Below, piece after piece: positions 7,438 to 10,552 of a stretch of DNA of 10,552 nt; position 1 is the first letter of the stretch; every line of letters begins with the position of its first letter. This stretch comes from CAYOOT01 sp964405665 (lineage in GTDB: Bacteria; Bdellovibrionota_C; UBA2361; SZUA-149; CAZDWZ01): positions 1 to 10,552 of the forward strand of contig CAYOOT010000083.1 of assembly GCA_964405665.1 (NCBI GenBank), written 5' to 3'. Under the pieces are notes generated by a model. That model worked only from the letters and a program-made list of their open reading frames with translations. It did no database searches and had not been told where the DNA came from. Both the position numbers and the translations under genes were made by a program.

Positions 7438-8157
7438 ATGGGAAGAATATTCGAAAAAAGAAAATATAGAATGTTTGCCCGCTGGGCCAAGACTTCTAAA
7501 GCATTTACCAAGCTGGGAAAAGAAATTGCAATCGCCGTAAAAGCTTCGGGACCGGATCCGGATATTAATCCAAGATTAAGAATGGCAATTCAAACTGCCA
7601 AATCTCTTAACATGCCCAAGGACCGCATTCAAAATGCGATCATTAAAGCTTCCACAAAAGGAGAAGCGGATTTGCAAGAAGTAAATTATGAAGCCTATGC
7701 TCCGCATGGCGTAGCAATCTTTGTAGAAACAGCAACCAACAATCCCACAAGAACTGTAGCCAATGTGCGATCGATTATTAATAAGTATGGCGGAACGATG
7801 GGTACTGCCGGTTCACTGGATTTTCTTTTTGAAAGAAGAGGGGTATTTGCCATTCCTAAACCAGCAGGTGATATCGAAGAAATTGAATTGGAATTAATCG
7901 ATCATGGATTGGAAGATTTATTTGAAACCGATGAAGGCTATATCCTTTATTCCAGTTTTCAAAATTTTGGCAATTTACAGCGAGCCTTAGAGTCAATGAA
8001 AATCGAAGTAAGCAGCGCTAGTTCTCAAAGACTTCCCTTAAGCCAAACAGAACTTTCTGCCGAACATGAAGCTGATGTGCATAAATTAATTGAAATGCTG
8101 GAAGAAGATGATGACGTGCAAAATGTTTATCATAATATGAAGTCCAGTGGAGAATAG
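7438..8157 (+). CDS. yebC: YebC/PmpR/TACO1 family protein
   Basis: A 239-residue cytoplasmic protein, full length for the family. The conserved N-terminal region reads RWAKTSKAFTKLGKEI (15-30), GPDPDINPRLR (38-48) and AKSLNMPKDRIQNAIIKAS (54-72). The middle domain has YEAYAPHGVAIFVETATNN (84-102), RTVANVR (105-111) and GTAGSLDFLFE (122-132). An acidic C-terminal part (about 200-239) ends in EEDDDVQNVYHN. The opening MGRIFEKRK replaces the common MAGHSKW start; I recall that form from Bacteroidota-like members. YebC proteins were long called transcriptional regulators. Recent work on bacterial YebC proteins and mitochondrial TACO1 points to relief of ribosome stalling, notably at polyproline. 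Standing divergent to prfB fits a translation role. The SD is weak. Confidence 0.93.
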   Translation: MGRIFEKRKYRMFARWAKTSKAFTKLGKEIAIAVKASGPDPDINPRLRMAIQTAKSLNMPKDRIQNAIIKASTKGEADLQEVNYEAYAPHGVAIFVETATNNPTRTVANVRSIINKYGGTMGTAGSLDFLFERRGVFAIPKPAGDIEEIELELIDHGLEDLFETDEGYILYSSFQNFGNLQRALESMKIEVSSASSQRLPLSQTELSAEHEADVHKLIEMLEEDDDVQNVYHNMKSSGE

Positions 8158-8168
8158 GTTGAAAAATC

Positions 8169-8187
8169 AAGAATAAAAATTCTTTTG
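8169..8187. terminator. Weak hairpin between convergent genes
   Basis: AAGAAT-AAAA-ATTCTT gives a 6-bp AT-rich stem, with TT then G after it on the plus strand, 11 bases past the yebC stop. It lies in the 48-base convergent gap and is the only hairpin there. It may end yebC transcripts, but the stem is weak and the T-run is short. Confidence 0.2.
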
Positions 8188-8205
8188 TAAATGCTTAAAA
8201 AATTT

Positions 8206-9801
8206 CTAACTTTTTGCTACCACATCGGGAATTAAATGACGATTGGAACAAAGTGAATAAATACTTTCTCTCCAGTGAGTTCCGGGCAGTGCGATATTAT
8301 ATTTTTGATAGAAAGCAAACTCTTTTTTTTGAATCGTATAAAGCTTATTACTTTTTTCACAGATAAAGCGCTTAGAAGCTATATCTTCGTATTTGATTAA
8401 AGAGATATCATCTACCGAGAGATCTCTAACATAAGAGGCTTCGCCCTTGATATCAGCCTCGAAGTTTCCCAATAGATAGCCTCTGGCTTTTATTTGATCG
8501 TCGGAAAGAGTTGCAAAGAAAAGATTGGAAATTGTTTCTTTGTAGGGAGAAGGTGAAAAGTTTAAAGGAAAAAATTGTCCCCATTCTCCGGTTGCTTTCA
8601 TTTGTTTAACAATTCTTGATACTAAATTATAATATTCATTTTTCGAATATTGTTTATTAAGAATGCAATATGATTTTCTGTTAAGTCCAACACAACCAAA
8701 GCAATTTTCATTTTGAGTATAACAGTAGGCAGAATAAATAATATTTTTATTACCAAGGCTAGCAAAACAAAATATATTATTATAATAATCAATTGTTATG
8801 GAGCGGTAAGCTAATTCGCCTCGCACAATAAAACCACGCCAAGCATCTTTTGATCCTCGCCCCATCAGCAAATATCCGCAATCTTCACATTCGTTTGTAA
8901 AAAAAGATTGAAAAATATTTTTACAATTTCTAAGAGTCTCTCCACTTGAGTTTTCACAATTAATCATTCGATTAATTTGATGATTCTGACTTTCGATAAA
9001 TTCTTCTGCTTGGTTTAGAAAAAATGCCCTTTTCTTTCCAACGCCTAAATTTAGATTATTAAGGAAATTCTTATACGCCGTTTCGTTTACCGGTTTATTA
9101 TAAATATAATAACTGACATTTCTTAAGCCAACACAGCCAATACAATTATTGCAGCCAATTAGATCTAAACAGGCAATGCAATTGTGGGAATTCTTACAAT
9201 CCCGGCAGTTCTGACATTCATAACAGTTTTCTATGTCAACAGAATTGTAGCAATACTGACAACCCATACAACCTACACAGCTAATTATATCATTTGAGCC
9301 ATATGTTTGTAGTGCATAAAAACAATCTTGACTTTCGGCAACGTTAAAAGAGAGATAGCAATTTCTAATATTTAAAGAACCATTGGCATATTCGCTATTT
9401 TCTGCATTAATATTAGTGACGGCTAAAATTCTACATTGCAATAACAACTCCTGCCACTGTTCGAAAAAAGATCTTTTAAAATCATAATCTTTGCCGAATT
9501 CTAGATTATCAATATTCCCGCTCCAATATTCTTCTGGCGAAACAACTTTAAGTCCAGTTTCCAGAGGATATCTGGCAAGTAATGATTTTCCGCTTAAATC
9601 ACTTTTTCTACGGTAAAGATAAACTAGATTTTGAAAAGAAAAAATGCGACGAAGATCTTCTAATGGATGAATCTTGGGAAATGGGATATCTTCGCCCAAG
9701 TAAGAATTGATTTCAGAAAGCTTACTTAAAAACTCTTGTTCTTCATTTGAGATTTCAAATGAAGAACCTGTTATTTGGCAGATTTCATGAATCGGCTTCA
9801 T
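8206..9801 (-). CDS. Cys-rich repeat protein with zinc-ribbon-like end modules (function unknown)
   Basis: A 531-residue soluble protein with no signal peptide or membrane segment. I recognise the architecture from proteins common in Patescibacteria/CPR genomes, often listed as hypothetical. It has 28 Cys. Fifteen fall in residues 148-223, many spaced exactly three apart (175, 178, 181, 184; 193, 196, 199, 202; 217, 220, 223), a pattern suited to metal binding or a beta-helix-like stack. The block C-x-GCVGL, then Y-x-I-x-NK, occurs twice (217-236 and 367-383). The N-terminal module (EICQITGSSFEI, LYRRKSDLSGK, FGKDYDFKRSFFEQW) and the C-terminal one (FICEKSNKLYTI, EFAFYQKYNIALP) resemble each other and the family's zinc ribbons, but the paired Cys are mostly gone. 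The gene stands alone: its own AT-rich promoter region upstream and yebC converging from the other side. No function is assigned. Confidence 0.75.
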   Translation of the reverse strand: MKPIHEICQITGSSFEISNEEQEFLSKLSEINSYLGEDIPFPKIHPLEDLRRIFSFQNLVYLYRRKSDLSGKSLLARYPLETGLKVVSPEEYWSGNIDNLEFGKDYDFKRSFFEQWQELLLQCRILAVTNINAENSEYANGSLNIRNCYLSFNVAESQDCFYALQTYGSNDIISCVGCMGCQYCYNSVDIENCYECQNCRDCKNSHNCIACLDLIGCNNCIGCVGLRNVSYYIYNKPVNETAYKNFLNNLNLGVGKKRAFFLNQAEEFIESQNHQINRMINCENSSGETLRNCKNIFQSFFTNECEDCGYLLMGRGSKDAWRGFIVRGELAYRSITIDYYNNIFCFASLGNKNIIYSAYCYTQNENCFGCVGLNRKSYCILNKQYSKNEYYNLVSRIVKQMKATGEWGQFFPLNFSPSPYKETISNLFFATLSDDQIKARGYLLGNFEADIKGEASYVRDLSVDDISLIKYEDIASKRFICEKSNKLYTIQKKEFAFYQKYNIALPGTHWRESIYSLCSNRHLIPDVVAKS

Positions 9802-9807
9802 CTTGAC

Positions 9808-9927
9808 CTAAAAAATACCCTCAGAGCATAGCGGTAACTTAAATTAATTGGAATTATAATTATATTCCTCAATGATTTCAGTATCCAACATACATTGGTT
9901 TAAGTTCTTTAATAAGGGTATTCTTAG
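9808..9927. repeat. Nested inverted repeats filling an intergenic gap
   Basis: The 130-base gap holds an outer pair, CTAAAAAATACCCT (9808-9821) against AGGGTATTCTTAG (9915-9927), complementary apart from an extra/mismatched base. Inside it is an 8-bp pair, AACTTAAA (9836-9843) against TTTAAGTT (9899-9906). Together they could form a long interrupted hairpin of about 120 bases. It may be a small mobile-element relic or a structured leader/terminator between the TauE/SafE gene and the Cys-rich gene. Confidence 0.45.
9859..9888 (-). promoter_or_regulatory. Candidate promoter of the Cys-rich gene
   Basis: On the minus strand TTGGAT (9883-9888) and a perfect TATAAT (9859-9864) are 18 bases apart; a second TATAAT follows at once (9853-9858). 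Start of transcription would be about 50 bases before the ATG at 9801. Only AGGT near the ATG resembles an SD. The promoter lies inside the loop of the nested inverted repeats. Confidence 0.45.
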
Positions 9928-9931
9928 AGAA

Positions 9932-10351
9932 TTAAAGATCTATTGTGGGCTTATTACTGTCACGTTTAACTTCCGCAATACTACTTAAAGCGCCGTTTAT
10001 AGTGTAAAAGCCGATAGCCACTACGAACAAACCAAAAAGTAATCTTAAAGTAGGACCGGCAAGTTTATTGGCCAAAAAAGCACCAAACCAGGCACCTATA
10101 AAAAGACAAGCCGCAACAATGAAAGCTGCTTTCCAATCTACGTTATCACTACGATAATATTCTAAAACAGCACCCAGTCCAACTGGAGGCAATAAAATTA
10201 CCAAACTTGTACCCGTTGCCTTATGCTGCGAGAATCCCAGTAAATAAACAAGGGCTGGAACAATCAACACTCCACCGCCAATACCAAATAAACCGGAAGC
10301 AATACCTGCTGATAAGCCAATTAGAATTAATAAAATTAACGAAATATTCAC
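9932..10351 (-). CDS. Half-size TauE/SafE family membrane permease
   Basis: A 139-residue integral inner-membrane protein of the TauE/SafE (formerly DUF81) family, linked to export or uptake of sulfite, sulfoacetate and other small organic anions. Hydrophobic segments lie at about 4-20, 27-40, 47-65, 74-95 and 101-120. The family motif FGIGGGVLIVPAL (22-34) and ATGTSL (45-50) are clear. Full members have about 250 residues in two such halves; this has one half plus a polar tail (126-139), so it probably works as a homodimer. It is not obviously truncated: the stop follows a normal hydrophilic end, and short members exist. The GTG start at 10351 is supported by GAGGAGA about 9 bases upstream and a good promoter. 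No sulfur-metabolism gene is nearby, so the substrate cannot be named. Confidence 0.85.
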   Translation of the reverse strand: MNISLILLILIGLSAGIASGLFGIGGGVLIVPALVYLLGFSQHKATGTSLVILLPPVGLGAVLEYYRSDNVDWKAAFIVAACLFIGAWFGAFLANKLAGPTLRLLFGLFVVAIGFYTINGALSSIAEVKRDSNKPTIDL

Positions 10352-10360
10352 AAATATTTT

Positions 10361-10367
10361 TCTCCTC
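10361..10367 (-). promoter_or_regulatory. Ribosome binding site fixing the GTG start of TauE/SafE
   Basis: GAGGAGA on the minus strand lies 9 bases before the GTG at 10351. No ATG in frame is better placed, so the SD decides for the GTG. Confidence 0.7.
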
Positions 10368-10373
10368 GGAGTG

Positions 10374-10403
10374 ATTATAATAAGAGCATGTAGAAAGTGT
10401 AAA
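10374..10403 (-). promoter_or_regulatory. Sigma-70-type promoter of TauE/SafE
   Basis: On the minus strand TTTACA (10398-10403; 5/6) and a perfect TATAAT (10374-10379) are 18 bases apart, the best promoter in the window. The transcript would start near 10367, giving a leader of about 16 bases that begins with the SD. An inverted repeat, AGCATG (10385-10390) and CATGCT (10411-10416), flanks the -35 box and could be an operator. Confidence 0.6.
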
Positions 10404-10480
10404 ATATTTTCATGCTATAAAACCACAAATAAACTCTCAATGACATAAAAAGTAAAGTATTGAATCATTAATAATTTGCC

Positions 10481-10496
10481 CTAAATGTATATTTAG
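10481..10496. repeat. Short palindrome beside the right terminal repeat
   Basis: CTAAAT-GTAT-ATTTAG is a perfect 6-bp inverted repeat with a 4-base loop, ending one base before the right 54-bp repeat. Read on the minus strand, ACTAAATATACATTTAGGGC resembles ACTAAATAAAAAATAGGGC within the long repeat, suggesting a diverged second copy of part of it. Confidence 0.5.
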
Positions 10497-10497
10497 T

Positions 10498-10551
10498 TGT
10501 GAATAGAGCCGCCCTATTTTTTATTTAGTCCCGAGTAAACAAATAAGAAAA
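10498..10551. repeat. Right copy of 54-bp perfect inverted repeat
   Basis: Exact reverse complement of 1-54, ending one base before the window end. Read outward (plus strand) it has the same AATAG / CTATT hairpin (10502-10518) and six T (10517-10522) as the left copy. Its inner neighbour sequence differs from the left copy from the first base on, so identity stops sharply. Confidence 0.9.
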
Positions 10552-10552
10552 T

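Noticed and set aside
9120..9290. Repetitive-looking DNA in the Cys-rich gene as a CRISPR-like array
   Set aside because: The repetition comes from Cys/Asn codons in an open frame; there are no constant repeats with unique spacers of even length.
1..10552. Whole window as a transposon, linear plasmid or phage with terminal inverted repeats
   Set aside because: There is no transposase, replication, terminal-protein or capsid gene; the contents are chromosomal housekeeping genes.
1..10552. Circular molecule
   Set aside because: The ends match in inverted, not direct, orientation, so they do not close into a circle.

Overview
The window looks like a complete assembled piece of an AT-rich genome from an uncultivated bacterium. 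The genes are dense, tightly spaced and mostly housekeeping. All three stop codons are used: TAA (five genes), TAG (yebC and the Cys-rich gene) and TGA (the beta-CASP nuclease). prfB encodes RF2 with its recoding site, so the genetic code is standard; this argues against the UGA=Gly lineages (Gracilibacteria, Absconditabacteria). A UDP-MurNAc-tripeptide ligase (Mpl) implies meso-DAP peptidoglycan and cell-wall recycling. The Cys-rich protein belongs to a family I associate, from memory, with Patescibacteria/CPR genomes. Mpl and YebC instead remind me of deltaproteobacterial-type and Bacteroidota-type sequences. I therefore leave the phylum open: a CPR-like or deeply branching Gram-negative lineage, from an environmental metagenome.

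Layout, left to right. A 54-bp repeat at the left edge is repeated, inverted, at the right edge. Next to it, on the minus strand, is a secreted right-handed beta-helix protein with a C-terminal Ig-like domain (104-1999). Positions 2196-7362 hold a minus-strand operon read as prfB, beta-CASP RNase, aroC, mpl. Its gene junctions are a 1-base overlap, an 8-base gap and a 2-base gap, and a possible terminator follows mpl. The prfB gene is longer than its uninterrupted reading frame: it begins at 7362 and crosses a classic CTT-TGA-C +1 frameshift site with a 7-bp hairpin just upstream. Diverging from it over 75 bp is yebC (plus strand, 7438-8157). It converges on the Cys-rich protein (minus, 8206-9801). 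Upstream of that is a half-size TauE/SafE permease (minus, 9932-10351) with a near-consensus promoter, then the right copy of the 54-bp repeat.

Functionally, prfB and yebC both act in translation (termination; probable rescue at difficult sequences), and the beta-CASP enzyme acts in RNA processing or decay. aroC completes the shikimate pathway, and mpl recycles wall peptides. The two flanking envelope or accessory genes are transcribed on their own. I see no tRNA, rRNA, CRISPR array, transposase gene or obvious defence system. The most notable items are the inverted repeat pair bounding the window, the Cys-rich protein with two eroded zinc-ribbon-like end modules, and the hairpin beside the RF2 frameshift site.
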